Made by a program: the position numbers and the translations under genes
In this document: positions 11,146 through 23,654 of the stretch, piece after piece
Layout of the letters: every line of letters starts with the position of its first letter
How positions within the stretch are numbered: position 1 is the first letter of the stretch
From: Hepsetus odoe
Taxonomy: Eukaryota > Chordata > Actinopteri > Characiformes > Hepsetidae
Direction of reading: 5' to 3'
Assembly: GCA_017165825.1 (NCBI GenBank)
Contig: CM029377.1
Coordinates: 25,739,981 to 25,803,980 of the forward strand
Length of the DNA: 64,000 bases
The notes under the pieces: generated by a model
The model's database searches: none
Told to the model about the DNA's origin: nothing
The model's input: only the letters and a program-made list of their open reading frames with translations

Positions 11146-11502
11146 TTGCACATAATAATTCCCTTCAATCAGTAACCCCGCACCCATTGCCCACGTCAAT
11201 TCTATGCCTTTGGTGATGTACTGTGGCACAATTTGCATGTCACCCGATCCCCCCTGTAATTGCGAGAGTGTGGTCTCACAATTTAAATATGGAATTTAAA
11301 AGCCTCACTCTGGCTACTTTTAGAAATGAGTCAACTGATTCAAATTTCAGAGTGTCAAAATGTTCTAATTGTCAGTACACTGCAGAAACACTTGGGTTGA
11401 GTTTGAGTTTGGGCTGGAAAAATTGGAATTATCTTCTTGAGTTAACTTGGGTGATATGACACTGGAATTCAAAAATGTATTGTGAAATTATATGATTTTA
11501 AG

Positions 11503-11746
11503 TGAAAGCGACCATTAGTTATTGTGGGGAAACAGCACAGTACACAAGAGTAACACAACCTCTGCTCTTCACCCAACAGGGTGTACAACAGGGGACAGCT
11601 ATATTGATCGATGGGGGAGCAGTGATGGGCACAGTACCTTGCTCAAGGGTAACTCGGGGCAACCTACTGATGTGGGATTCAAACCCACAACCGTCTGATC
11701 TTAGGGGCCAGCTCCCTAGGTGTTGCCCAAACTGCTGATATCTTCT
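11503..11746 (-). mobile_element. tRNA-derived SINE copy of the right arm
   Basis: This is the antisense equivalent of the 10738-10939 copy, but with its 3' end retained (AGTGAAAGCGACCATTAG at 11503). The internal B box reads GGATTCAAACCCACAA on this strand. Confidence 0.8.
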
Positions 11747-12016
11747 CATATTATTTTAACAATAATGTCATAAGATACATTGGGAAAAAGAGTAAAGCTC
11801 ATATGATAAAAATATGATCAGAAACTATAAGTGCAAATGACTTTCACTGAAATAAATCTAGTTAAATTATACTCTCTGAAACATGCACTCGATCAGTGTT
11901 ATTGAAGTGCTGACAATATATACTCAGACATACTGCCATAGTTTTCACAATATCCATGAATATCAGCACCTTGCCCTGCTCTTCCTCTTGTTCATTTTGC
12001 AAACCTCACTGAGATC
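11532..12016 (-). repeat. Large inverted duplication, right arm (485 bp)
   Basis: It starts ACAGCACAGTACACAAG and ends CCTCACTGAGATC, the reverse complement of 10939 back to 10455. It continues without interruption into more SINE sequence on its left (11503-11531), so this side may be the original copy and the left arm the duplicate. Confidence 0.92.
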
Positions 12017-15000
12017 CTTATTATCTCTGGAAATGGCCGTTTAAATACCTTGCTATTCACCAAGGACCTAGCACTAATCCCTCTCGCGATGTGGCCAGAA
12101 TTGAAAATGCTATAAACTTCTCAAACTGTCCCAATGATGAGTCTCTCTGGTACTTTAGATGTCAATGTTTATAAATGAGGCCATTGAGAATTATTGGAGA
12201 CATTCAGTGGCTGAATGAAGATTGAAAACCTTGTCAGATGCTTCATTTTGCGTCAACCTCTCACTGTCAACAGCATCACTTGTGGATCCCTCTTTCACTT
12301 TAGTGTATGCAAAGTATGGTATTCAGAAAATCTCTGGCAGACACAAATCACCTGGACGGTATCAAATGTATTGCATTTGCATAGTTCATTTCATCCCACC
12401 GTCTGCCACTCATTTCCCTTTGACCGATGACTATCTATAGTTCTCAGTCTCATGCAGCAAAATTCAGCCTATGCTTAAAGCAACAACGACATCACCTCAT
12501 ACTTGGCAACTGAATGGATAACAGATGAATTTTGAGGTTAAATGTTATTCCTGAGACATGACTGGAACACATAACAGGGAGCAAGTAGGAATGCAAATCC
12601 TTTCAAAAGGCATTTGAAAACCCGTCCAAGAGAACTTCATATAAAGTTATATTCACATAAATATATTTATACAATATAAGATATTTCATTTTGGAACTTC
12701 TGCAGCACAACCTTCCTGAACCCCTTCCACATCTTCTTTAGGGTTCTTATGACTAGTCTGTGTCGTTTAGGACACAGAATAACTTCCTGTGAGTTACAAA
12801 AATAAAGCATCACTACTACAGACAATCAGTCTGACAACACCAGGGCTGCTTTTAAATTTAAAGGACTGTGTCCTAAATCACATCCTCAACTGTGCTCCAG
12901 CTTGATGAAAATCTGGATTTTTTGATTAGGCTGAGAATTCATTTGGAATTTACTTTTAGCGTTTGTTAACAATATTACAGCTGCAGTATGGTTTGGGGTC
13001 TGGTCAGCTAGCTGCCAGGACTTCACAACATGCTATTGTTGCCCCCAAAAGGAAGAATGCAATAGACTTTTTTAACCCTTTTTGTCCCAAATGCTCTCTT
13101 GATCTATCATCTTTTTTGCTCGTAATACATTGGCTCTGATTTTGCTAAAAGAGTTATTTATTTACAAAGAATAATATCCTGTCCTGCCTCAGTCGAGATG
13201 AAAATCAAGTACATAAGTTGAAAAAATAGCATAAAGAATGAGTTATCTCACCTTTTTTGAAAGACGTGTCGATATGGATTTGGCACATCAAAGCCGGCCT
13301 TCCTTTGGTATTATAGCCCAGCCTTGAAAGGCTAGAAAACTCACACCTGCTTCACACTCATATCCAGGCATGCGGCGCTATTCTGACTGTTTGATGCTTC
13401 CGCTTCACAAGTGTGATCTTTTATTCATTTGCTTATTTTATTAATTCATGCTTGGTGAATGCAGTGTTACTGGGCCATGTGTAAGTCTAGTCAGTGCCGA
13501 GCCAAAACACGCTAAGCTGAATGGTAAAGGACAGAGAAGGAGGATGTAGAATTTGTTCACTATTAGGACACATGACATGCCCTGGGACGATTGGCATCCC
13601 ACTTTTATCCCACTTTTAAAAAAGGCATTAAATCTTTAAACCTTAAATGTTGAATTCTTCTTTCTAAGAAACAGAAGAGTGGGACTGATTGACATTTACG
13701 CCATTTAGCTCAGGTCTTGCTCAGGAATTTAAAGTTGCTAGTGTTGGATGTGGGATTTGAACCTGCTGCCTCTTGGTCTGAGATTTGTTCTACACTTGGA
13801 TGTGTTTTTTAAAGTCCACAATGACCGGCTGTACCTCCACAGAGTCTGTGCTCAGCACTAGTGCAGGGAGGTCTGATTGGCTGCTTGAATACATTTTAAT
13901 TTTACATGCATTGAGAGCTGGAATCAGCCAATCAAGGACTTTCAGTACGTGGCAGCATTTAATGCAGAAATGTGAGTTTGCATTATAAGCAGCAGTTATA
14001 AGCAGTTAGAATATATGTTTAAAGTGTCATTGCTTTATTAGTTATTATTAGTTTTTTTATTATTATTATAATTATCATTATTAGTCTTCTTGACCATTAG
14101 TGCATGTCACTGGACTTATTAGGTGGTGCATCATTAATCATGAAATTGCTTTGACATTGCTTGTTTTATATTATGTTTAAAGCATTTCAGAGCGAAAGCT
14201 TTGGAACAATGGAAGAAGGTGGCCTGGTCCGAACACTTTCTTTTTGACAGAGAATTAGAATTAGGAATTATAAATTAAGTGACTGTACATCATTTACTTG
14301 GAAAAGCAATGGCAATAGGAAAAATAGAGGATCTTGGTGTCCATGAATTGATGGCTCAAAGCTGTAGGAGGACCTACACAATATTAGGCAGGTGGTTTTA
14401 ATATAATGGCTTAATGGTGCATATTAAAAAGTACTGAGATCAAACACTCATTTATTTAATATCCAGTCAAAACAGCATAAACGATTCCTTTTTTAGAAAA
14501 GTGACACAGAAGTACCTTAAAATGTGTTATCACATCTATCAGTATTACATTTGTTCTCTATTGTGCACCTACGGTTTCTTAAAACTCCAAATACTGACAC
14601 TGTAGTACTGATGAAGTTGTATAGTTGATGTGGTCATTTCAGTTTTTTCCAGATACTGTGAAATGAATTACTTCCACGTCACCATTTTGAAAAACAAAAA
14701 TAGTAAAGAAGGAACATGGGTTTCCTTTTTATCTTCCTTTCAAAATGGTTGTGTGAAAGAAGAAGCTGTAGGTGCATAGCAGAGGGCAAATTTAATACGG
14801 ATAGATCTGATATTCCTAAAATTAGTGTCTTTATCAGGGCCAGGATGTTGATATTCTTGATGCCCAACTGGGTTTTATGTTGCAGCTGCTATGTTGTAAA
14901 AACTACATGGGCTGTTAGACACATTAAATGTAAAGTTGAACAAGTGTGGTGCATCATTCTCTGGCAAGTAGCTGGAAGGCTTTTGAAGGCAAAATCTAAT

Positions 15001-15868
15001 CGAACATGGTCTAATGTTGGTCCGCCCAGCAGACAGGTTAACAACTAGGTTACATGGCAAATTGTAGAGCCTGCATGTTCTCCCCTAGTGTGTGTGAGAG
15101 AGAGAGAGAGAGAGAAATTTCCATTCACACTGTGGCAAAGGTCAACAAGCTTGGGACTCTGCATTCCACATCAGCGCTTTATATCCTTTATTATAAACGA
15201 ACTTTCCAGTCCCAAGTGAATTTGCGTGATTATTTCTCCTTTTTTTTACACAAAGGAGAGTAAACGGCCTGGAATGAGCCTCCCCAGTGTGGTCAATAGC
15301 TTTTGTATTATGGGATGTGCTATTGTTGCCTGGACATAGCATGGTGCATTTTGTTTCTTACATTTTAGTTCATTTGAGAACTCCAAATAGTTATTCGGAT
15401 TGTTAGATCATATGGAATTGATGCAGTGTTGTACAATCATGTTCTTAAGTAAAGGTACTGAGGGTATTTCCTAGAAAGTACTAGTGACAGCGATAGCTGA
15501 GGTATATTTTTTTCTCAGAATGTATATGCTCATTTAACACTGTTAGGCTGCCACAGTTACTTTATTCTGCTTCTTGAAACACTGTCTATTATGTATCCTA
15601 GTAGTTTATTATGTAGCACACACTCTCAGAAAATGGTGCTAAGCATGATTTGGGTGGTAATTCCAACATAAGGACTATGTTAGACCTTGAGTCACACTGT
15701 TTGTACCATAATGAACAAAGAAATACCTTTTTTCCTGAAAGTTCAATGAGTATAATGGGCATTGTGGCATTATTATCAACTCTCATAATCACAGTAACAT
15801 TTAGAATATATAATAGGAAATGCTTACTGATCCTGGAGTTTAAAACCAAACTAACTCTGTACTGTTAG
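12017..15868. other. Plain intron
   Basis: No repeat or gene was recognised except the (GA)n at 15096. A TTATTATTATTATAATTATC stretch lies near 14060. At 13740-13790 GTGGGATTTGAACCTGCTGC resembles a tRNA-like SINE box but is too short to assign. Confidence 0.5.
15096..15115. repeat. (GA)n microsatellite
   Basis: A pure GA run lies directly after a short GT run. Confidence 0.9.
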
Positions 15869-16080
15869 TATACCCAAGGGGGTTGGGTAGCCGGTTGACC
15901 TTGGACCCTCAGAGGTTTTTTTTCTCCACACAGTGGAGTTTTTGGTTCCTCTCCTTCGTAGTCGTCCGGCTTTAACATCTATCACTGTAACCTGTTCCAC
16001 CATCCACCACCAATGTAAAGTGCCTTGGGGCAACTGTGTTGTAAAAGGCGCTGTACAAGAATAAATTGAATTGAATTGAA
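15869..16080 (+). mobile_element. LINE-type 3' fragment with (TTGAA)n tail
   Basis: It ends AGTGCCTTGGGGCAACTG, GGCGCTGTACAAGAATAAAT and TGAATTGAATTGAA. This conserved end with a short tandem tail is common in teleosts and typical of CR1/L2-group LINE 3' ends. No coding part remains. The family name is uncertain. Confidence 0.55.
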
Positions 16081-17427
16081 ATGTTTTGTACTCATGATAA
16101 GGGATGACAGGGGGATATATTCTTCTTCAGACACAAATCAAGGCGCCAAGGCTGATCCTTCAAAATACACTGCGGAGGGGGAAACGAGGAGAAGTAGCTT
16201 GATTGACGGTCCTATGATGCAGTCTGCGCACATCATTATGTCCCAGAAGAACGTATTACATATGGTTAAATATGAATAATAATGTGCAGCAGGTGGGGCT
16301 CGGTGGGCTTTTAAGTGCTGTGCACTTGGAATAGTTGAAAGGGTTTGGTTAAAACACTGTCTAAAATGAATGACCTATTTAGACGTCCTTTATAGTCAGT
16401 TAAACACGGATCCTCAACAGCATCCGCAACTTTTTGGAAAGTGGAACCTGCAGGAGATCACAGTTTGCCAGGAATTTGCTCTAATGCTGACACTTGTGCC
16501 CATCCTGCAGGACTTTGGGAATATAACGCGAAAGAAAGAGCCTGCCTCTATTTCCTGTTTATTTCCCCTTTTCTTCTGCACCTTTTTTACAGCCATCACT
16601 GAAACCGCAGAGTGTGTATATGTGTGTTACTATGAAGCCTCCACAGTATGATGTTTTACTGCCATCTGTTGCCAGTCCTGTACACACCTTCCATCGTTTG
16701 AGCAAAGACTCTGTTAGATTTTTTTTTCCTTTAAATTGATTTTCCCAGACTCTCAGGCAACCAGAGCTGTAGTCTCATACTGGAAAAGCAGTTACAGTGG
16801 TTATGTTATTTTTTTGGTTGTATTGTCATAAAACAATGTACAAAGACACTAATCTCACATTGCTGAAGATACTGCAATGTAGGGAGCTACAAGTGGATAA
16901 CTAACTCAAATCAAATTAATGCAAAATGCTCAGAAGTACAATCCCACTATGCTTATGAGTCACCATAGTGTCCCCATGCCAACATATTTTTTTTTATTAT
17001 GGGCATAACATACATGACAAACAAGGCTGACAGAAAATGTCATTCATCCTGCAGGGCTTTAGCACAGATTGAAAGCACAGATATATAAGTGCATATTTAC
17101 ATATATGTAAATGTATATAGACTCACAGATATGTAAATAAATATTCATGCATTTCTAAATTTACATACATCATTGAGGCCTACCAGATTTGTAATTATCA
17201 GAAGAAATGTTATTAACCTTGAAGTATCAATGATTTCATATCTATATATGTAAATGTTTGTGCATATCTACTCATAAATATTTCAATATTCCTGCATCCT
17301 GCATGTATTCCCATGCAGTCTGTAGTATATATGTAAATATACCTGCATATATTGTATAACTGGTGTTCTCCATCCATCAATTAACTGATCTACTAGTTCT
17401 CAACAGTCAATTATGTCTGAATATTTG

Positions 17428-17565
17428 ATGATGATACATTGGAAGTTATAATATTAGGCATCCATGGATGCATCAATGATGATGCATTGGAAGCCATGAC
17501 ATTAGGTGTCCATGGATACACTGATGATGATGCATTATAAGCCAACATATCACCTATCATATAAG
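17428..17565. repeat. Imperfect tandem repeat, unit about 50 bp, 2.6 copies
   Basis: Each unit has GATGATGATGCATTGGAAGC (with variants), then ATTAGGTGTCCATGGATACA. The first unit starts near 17428, the second near 17475 and a partial third near 17522. It sits in an AT-rich region with many ATATGTAAAT motifs. Confidence 0.75.
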
Positions 17566-17729
17566 GTGATCATATGACACAGCTGAATCAGTTTTGATAT
17601 GCCATAGCACTGCATAAAATTCAGGGAAATCATGATTGCATTGCATTCTTTTCACCTCATACACCAGTCATCTTGATAGAACTTCAAGATGTGTTGACGT
17701 GGCCTTTTTTTTTTGTCATTTTCATTGTA

Positions 17730-18180
17730 GCACCAAGAGCAGCTTTGCTAGAACGGCACAGGATTCTGCGGTTGAGAAGGCTTTAGTGGGTCGGATATAA
17801 AACTGCAGGCGGAGGCGCTCCGGTCTTATTACGTTAATAGATCAGAAGTGAGGCCACGTTGAGGGAGAAAGTGGAGGCACGGCGCCAAAAGCTGAATAAT
17901 TTACGTGCACCAGCTCATCCCATCGAGCTCAAAAAGTCATTTTTGATTTCAGATGAAGCGATGAATAAGTTACTATTGAGAAGGGCAAGGCGAAACGCTT
18001 GTTTATTTTCGCAGGATGAAATATTGAATAGGTGTTTGTTTACGCCACACTCCTGTCTCAGCACAGCCCATATGGAGCCGCTTGCTCTCAATAAGGAATG
18101 CAGCCGCGCTTTGGTGCTGCATATCGTGTCAGTGGTTTTGACAATACAATGGATTGAATCACTTGTTCGCTAAAAAGAGT
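17730..18180. other. Repeat-free, CpG-containing intron block
   Basis: The sequence is GC-richer than the surrounding intron (GGCGGAGGCGCTCCGG, GGCACGGCGCCAAAAGC). A 104-codon open frame at 17859-18173 has no recognisable domain or splice context. It is a candidate conserved noncoding element only. Confidence 0.3.
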
Positions 18181-19910
18181 CTCAAAGAGGGCTTTTGCAT
18201 GGTGCCACTTTTGGTTCCCTGATGAATATGTCATTGGATTGATAGTTAAATCTAGGAGTGAAAGAGGAAGTAATAAATTACAAATAGTTTTTTTTATATA
18301 CTTCTAAAGAATTTTCACATATCTGTACTTATATCTTTACTTTTACCAATTATCCTGCCTTCTTTCATGTCCTCTCAACATCAAGACTTCACCCTAAATG
18401 GATAATAGCAGACAGAAGGACAGTCTCTTACGTAAAATGGTAAAAATGACGCAGACGATGGAACGCAGAAGAAAGGGAGGGTCAGTGATGGAGAAAAGAC
18501 ATATATTGAAAGTGATCATGACGGGTAAACTTGCAGAGACATGAACTAAATTGCAATGAAATTAATGTTCATTTTCACTAGATTGTTTTATTTGAAGTTT
18601 ATTTGAAGAGTGCTTTAATAGTGTTTGAATCATGAATTAGACTCTATTCACTTTATACACTTTTGAGTGTTTTATTGAATCATTCTAGGTACATTTGACA
18701 TTGTAGTGGTGTAGTATTATTTTTTATTCTATGGGTACATTTCTGAACCAGTAATTATCATTTTTACTAAATGTACAAGGTGATCTTTTACCAGACTCAT
18801 TTATTACACAAGTCGCTGTCCTACAAAAGTAAACCTCTGCTGATAAGTGAGATCTGCGAGTGTGTCTGATGAACCTCCACATACGTCCACAAAGTGGGAA
18901 TTCTACATGAGCTTCACATTCTTTTTCCAAAAGATCAGGGTTACAACACCAGTCTCAATTATTAGTTCAAACTATTCACTATCCACAGCCTATTGTGACA
19001 AGACACTACTGCTGCAAAACCTAGCTCACCTGTGCAGCACTGCACAGTGCATTGTACATTTATACATTTACAACTATGAGTTTTTCTAGGTTTGGTTTGA
19101 AAGCTAATTTCCATAGCTACTTATATCAGTCTTACACATTTTTTAATGGGCATGGAACTCATGATCATCGCCTATGGCTTCAAGATGTGAACTGAACAGT
19201 TCAAACTAAAGGCTTAATCACATTTCCTATTTAAATCTCTATCCTTTAATCTTGACTATCACCTTGATCCTTGGAAAGTCCATGACTTTAATGTAAACAG
19301 AAGCAACACCTTTTACTGGAGGTTTCAATGCATTGTCTTTTCTAAGTTTTACTGGATGCATCAATGCACAGGTTCAATGTCTTCAGCTTCCATTTGTGAT
19401 GTATCAATCAGTAAAACAAGTCGCCAAGTAGAAAAGAGCGCAGCTTCATTACCAGCCTGCTAGCTGTGCTCTGTGGGTGACACGGCCAGTCTGCATTTAT
19501 AATAGCAGAGCTGGAAGACTCAGCAGCCTTGCTGCTTACATTTACGCCATCGCATGCCATAACAGGGCTACATGAAAACATGTCCAAAGACAGAGTTTTC
19601 AGGGACAAATCAATAATCCTGATGAAAGGACCATAAAAGGACCATAATAAACTTTTAACGTACTTTAAAATATATTATTAACAGAGTAAGAAACTCTTTT
19701 CAGTGTATTTCTTTGGTTGCTTGCACACCCAGCATGATGGTGATGTAAATGGCATTATGGGAATAATCATCACTATGTAGCCATAACCCTTTGCTTGTTC
19801 ACAATCCCTAGTCGTAGGGCTAAGTGTCACGGTCAAGAGGTGAAATTGGATTGAGCTAAAATTGAGTACTGTCACTATAGGCTACATAAACCCTTAAAAT
19901 AAGCTACTAG
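18181..19910. other. Plain intron
   Basis: Nothing is recognised. Short open frames on both strands have no family resemblance. Confidence 0.55.
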
Positions 19911-20147
19911 GCAGTGCTGGCCTAGTAGTTAGGGAGTTGGCCACAGAATCGTTGCCCTGAGGTACCCTTGAGCAAGGTGCCGTCCCCATCACTGCTCCCT
20001 GGGTGCTTTCATAGCTGCGCCCTGCTGCACGGTGTGTGTGTTTGTGCATGGGTTATAGGCAGAGATCCAATTTCGTTGTGGTTCACCCTTTGCTGTGTGA
20101 ACTCACAATGACAAGAATAGTCACTTTCACTTTTTCACTTTCACTTT
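19911..20147 (+). mobile_element. tRNA-derived SINE with internal B-box deletion
   Basis: The head GCAGTGCTGGCCTAGTAG is followed at once by ATCGTTGCCCTGAGGTACCC, so the segment with the B box is gone. The 3' end is CACAATGACAAGAATAGTCA plus several CACTTT units. Confidence 0.85.
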
Positions 20148-21049
20148 AGTGATACTGAATTATTACAATATAATGACAAATTGAATTAGAGTGAGCTACA
20201 TATTGAGTTACATGCATATGTATTTACATTCATAATTGTTTCTTTGTTTTGTTTGTTTCCTTACAGGGCAATGACGCATATGAAAATAGTGTAATGTTTC
20301 TAAATAATTTGAAAATAATTAGAAACCACAAATTCGAAGCGAACACCCAAGACCAACTTATAAACTTACCAATTTATTAAGTGTTAAGTTAAAAAAGCTT
20401 CACATCTTCTATATTAACATAAAATGGGAGGTGTGGAAAAAAAATGTTTGTGCATTGAGCATTAAAATTTCTATTAAATAGTCAAGTTCGCTCCCTTTAG
20501 ATGATGTGTACTCATTTTACACAAAATCAACAGAATGTCACATGACCAGGGGCACCTTGGGATGATGCATCTGTAAATTTCACAGTAATACTAACTGTTT
20601 CATTTACATTTTACACCTACATTTACATTCATTAAGAAGCAGTTTTAATCAAAAGCATATAGACCTGAGTGCAATAAGAGCTTTAGATTAAACTTAAAGT
20701 GAAATAGCAAAAAATAAAACATTAAATGGTATAAAAAGTGCAGGAAATAATTTAGATAAGATAACTGGTGATTAAGAAGTGAATAGTGTGAGTTCGGTGT
20801 GCTACATTGTCAGAGGGTTTAGGAGAGGAGTTGATCTCAATAGAGATGAGTCTTGGAGAGCTTTCAGAATGAAGCCTTGAGGCATTGAAGCTTTCTCCAA
20901 ACACATGCTCTTTTGGGTCTTCTCCTGTGCACAGGCTTTTGAACATAAACAGCTGTATAATATCCATAAAGTGATTAGCAAAGCACAATTAAGATAATTG
21001 TCACTTCATCATAGATCACCGCTGGTGTAATGTATGAGAAACGCAATCT
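20148..21049. other. Plain AT-rich intron
   Basis: A weak TTTACATTTTACACCTACATTTACATT run near 20610 could be a decayed repeat. Nothing else is seen. Confidence 0.5.
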
Positions 21050-21340
21050 TTATTAGAGTTTTCATAACCAATCGCATTGATGCCCACGGCTTCGGTCGAC
21101 TCTCATAAGCGCCAACCTAGCTACATGCTTTGTCCCGTCAGCTTGCATTTCTTCCTTGCCGTCCTTGCTGGGTGTTAATTTGTCAATCTGTATGCAGAAC
21201 AAGCTTCATAACTTCATCCCCGGGCATCGTAATTAGCTGCTACCTGAAGTTTGTGGGGCTTTGATTGCCCTCAGGGAGGTGTCCTGGAAGGCTGGTTGGA
21301 ATTAACGTGAGGGCATTCGGCCTGATTGCTTGCATCTGGC
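21050..21340. other. Repeat-free, GC-richer intron block
   Basis: There are no repeat or coding signatures. It contains CGGTCGACTCTCATAAGCGC, CCCGGGCATCGTAATTAGC and AATTAACG. It is a candidate noncoding conserved block, judged only by composition. Confidence 0.3.
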
Positions 21341-22410
21341 CATTAAAGGAGGCAATGTATTTATTTATTTATTTTTACTTTTGACTTTTTCCCACCACCC
21401 TCCAGAAAAAGTCTAAGCGAGGTGCAGTGAGAAACGGCTGACAGAACAAAGGCTGTGGCTGTTCAAAACAAAAAAATGAAGTGCAAGAAGATGCAGGCTT
21501 TTTAAAAATGCTGACAGTGCAAAAGAGTGGAACGAGCTTGGCATGTTTTGGTGAACGCTAAATCGAGATGTTGGTTTTATGTAGTGGAACACTCTATTGA
21601 AAACTTCAAGGAAATCCACTTTTCTGCTGCTGTGACCTTGTTCTAGTTCACCTTTTCTTATTATAGCAGTAGCGCACATTCTCCAGTGTTCAGCATCTCA
21701 AAAAATCTACCAAATTGCAGCTGGTTGTCTGTGAGGAGCTGTAGTAAATAAAGTTTTATAAACGTTAATATAGGTATTTGTAAATTGTCGTAAAAGGCTA
21801 ATGCAAATGGCATGTCACTTTAGAAATGTTACCCTGTGTTACGCTGTTCATTCTGGGTGGTGCAGAACAAGACAGGCCTTTAAAAGTTGTGTGAACTAAC
21901 TTGGACAACCTGATTCCCAAGTGCATCACCTCAGTGGGTGGCCCATTAAAGAACAAAGCCAACATTTCTTTGAGGTGATCATCGAATCTGTGGTTTTTGC
22001 GCAATCTATTTTTATTTCAAAATCTAAGCCTTGTGGATCTGCTGAAATCATCCACCTTAAACTATCTGGCAGCACATTAACAGTTTTATCTTCAGACAGC
22101 AGCCTTTCTAGTCCTGCTAGCGGGAGACCTTTTAATGATGGCCAGACTGACTTCCAGACTGAAGATAAAGCACTTTTTTTTAACTGTAAAAGTAAAAATC
22201 AAAGCAGTCGACTGGTGTGATGCTGTGGCAGTGGCTTTCTGACTCTGTCCGGCATATGGGAAGTCAGTGCACTGTCACAGTGAGTTTTTTGAAGCGACAA
22301 AAGTCAGTAGTCATGCCGGCTCCATTACCACATCACCGCTGGCCCAGGCCGAGTCTGCATAATTTTCATGCTTAAATGGATTTATTGTGAATGCTGCATG
22401 TTCTAATGAG

Positions 22411-22662
22411 ATTTCCCTCCCTTTTACACCCTCACTCTCTCTCTCACTCACACACCTCATACTCATTCTCACCCCATCTCTCTCTCCCTTTTCTTCACAC
22501 TTCCTCACTCTTTCTTACACCTTCTCTCTGCTTTCTCTCTCTCATTCTTCCCATTTCTTTTTCTCGTTCTCGATTTCCTAACACATTTCTTCTTTTTCTC
22601 TCTCTCCTGCTTGCTTCCATGTCTCTCTCTCTCCTTTCTCTCCCTCTTTCACACTCTCTCAG
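22411..22662 (+). repeat. Polypyrimidine (CT-rich) tract, about 250 bp
   Basis: The + strand is almost only C and T with a few A, mostly CTCTCT and TTCTC motifs. A 159-codon open frame across it (22391-22870) is low-complexity Ser/Leu/His and not a gene. It could act as a cryptic pyrimidine tract. Confidence 0.85.
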
Positions 22663-23429
22663 ATATCGGCTGCCTGTCAGTGAAGACGGAGGGTTATGTA
22701 TGATTGAAATAGCTGCAGCTAATGGAACTGCTAATCGACGGGAGAAATATGTGGCCGAGCCTATGTCAGAGGTAAACCCTATGCAAGAAACTGCATTAGG
22801 TATACGATTGTGCCATGTGTGTTTTCAGCCTATGCTTGCAAAGAGGGGGTGTGCGCTGTGTCAAACTTAAGTAGTGCAATCATATCCTCAACAGATTGCG
22901 GAAATTGGTTCATTCCTGGTATATATGGATCGACACTGCTGCTTCAATTAGCAAAAGGCCCACTGCAGATATCCACACACATCATTCAACCTAGTTAGGA
23001 AGCCAGTTGTTTCAGTCAGTGGTCAGTTAGGGCAGTGGTTGGGCTAAGAAAGATCAGGCCATAGCTTTTATATTTTCACTACTAGTAAGATGGAAGATGA
23101 CAATCAGGTGTAATAAATTTCATTCCACTCTTCATCAAAGCAATACATTCTTGCACGTCAATAAGAGTGACACATCTGTCAATATATGACTTCACTCAGG
23201 TTGCACCTGCATATCCCATGCTTTTAATGTATTGCATGTCGACATTTTTATAAGATATACAATAATAACGTATCACATATTCACTGCAAAAGTACATTTT
23301 TCTGATTAGTGTTGTTGTCAGCAGGTTTCACTTTAATTGATTTCTTACTTTATTATTACGCATCTAGAACATAGAAGAAGGACTAAGAGGGACCTTCTTA
23401 GTTCAGCCTTACTAACATACTTTAAGTCA

Positions 23430-23654
23430 AAAGTGAAAGTGACTATTTTAGCCATTGTGAGTTCACAGTGAACCACAACGAAATTACAAATCTGCATTGT
23501 ACCCACACACTCACACATGCAGCAGGGGGAAGCTATTGAAAGTGCCCGGGGAGCAGCAACTGGGGCAGTACCTTGCTCAAGGGTACCTCAGGGCAACCTA
23601 CTGGTCTGGGATTTCAAACCCAGCTCCCTAACCACTAGGCCACTGCTACCCCTA
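23430..23654 (-). mobile_element. tRNA-derived SINE
   Basis: The antisense copy runs from AAAGTGAAAGTGACTATTTT through GTACCTTGCTCAAGGGTACC to CCACTAGGCCACTGCTACCC. The anticodon-loop segment is partly lost. Confidence 0.85.

Noticed and set aside
13740..13790. tRNA-like box GGGATTTGAACCTGCTGC
   Set aside because: An isolated 20-bp resemblance without an A box or SINE body.
15420..15500. Possible hAT-type repeat remnant (TTAAGTAAAGGTACTGAG)
   Set aside because: Only a short AAGTA/GGTACT-rich stretch without ends, and it could be chance in AT-rich sequence.
17859..18173. 104-codon open frame that could be a small gene
   Set aside because: No domain, no recognisable family and no splice or promoter context. 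It lies in a GC-richer block where long chance frames are expected.
22391..22870. 159-codon open frame
   Set aside because: Its first two thirds translate a CT-rich low-complexity tract, giving Ser/Leu/His-rich protein without a domain.
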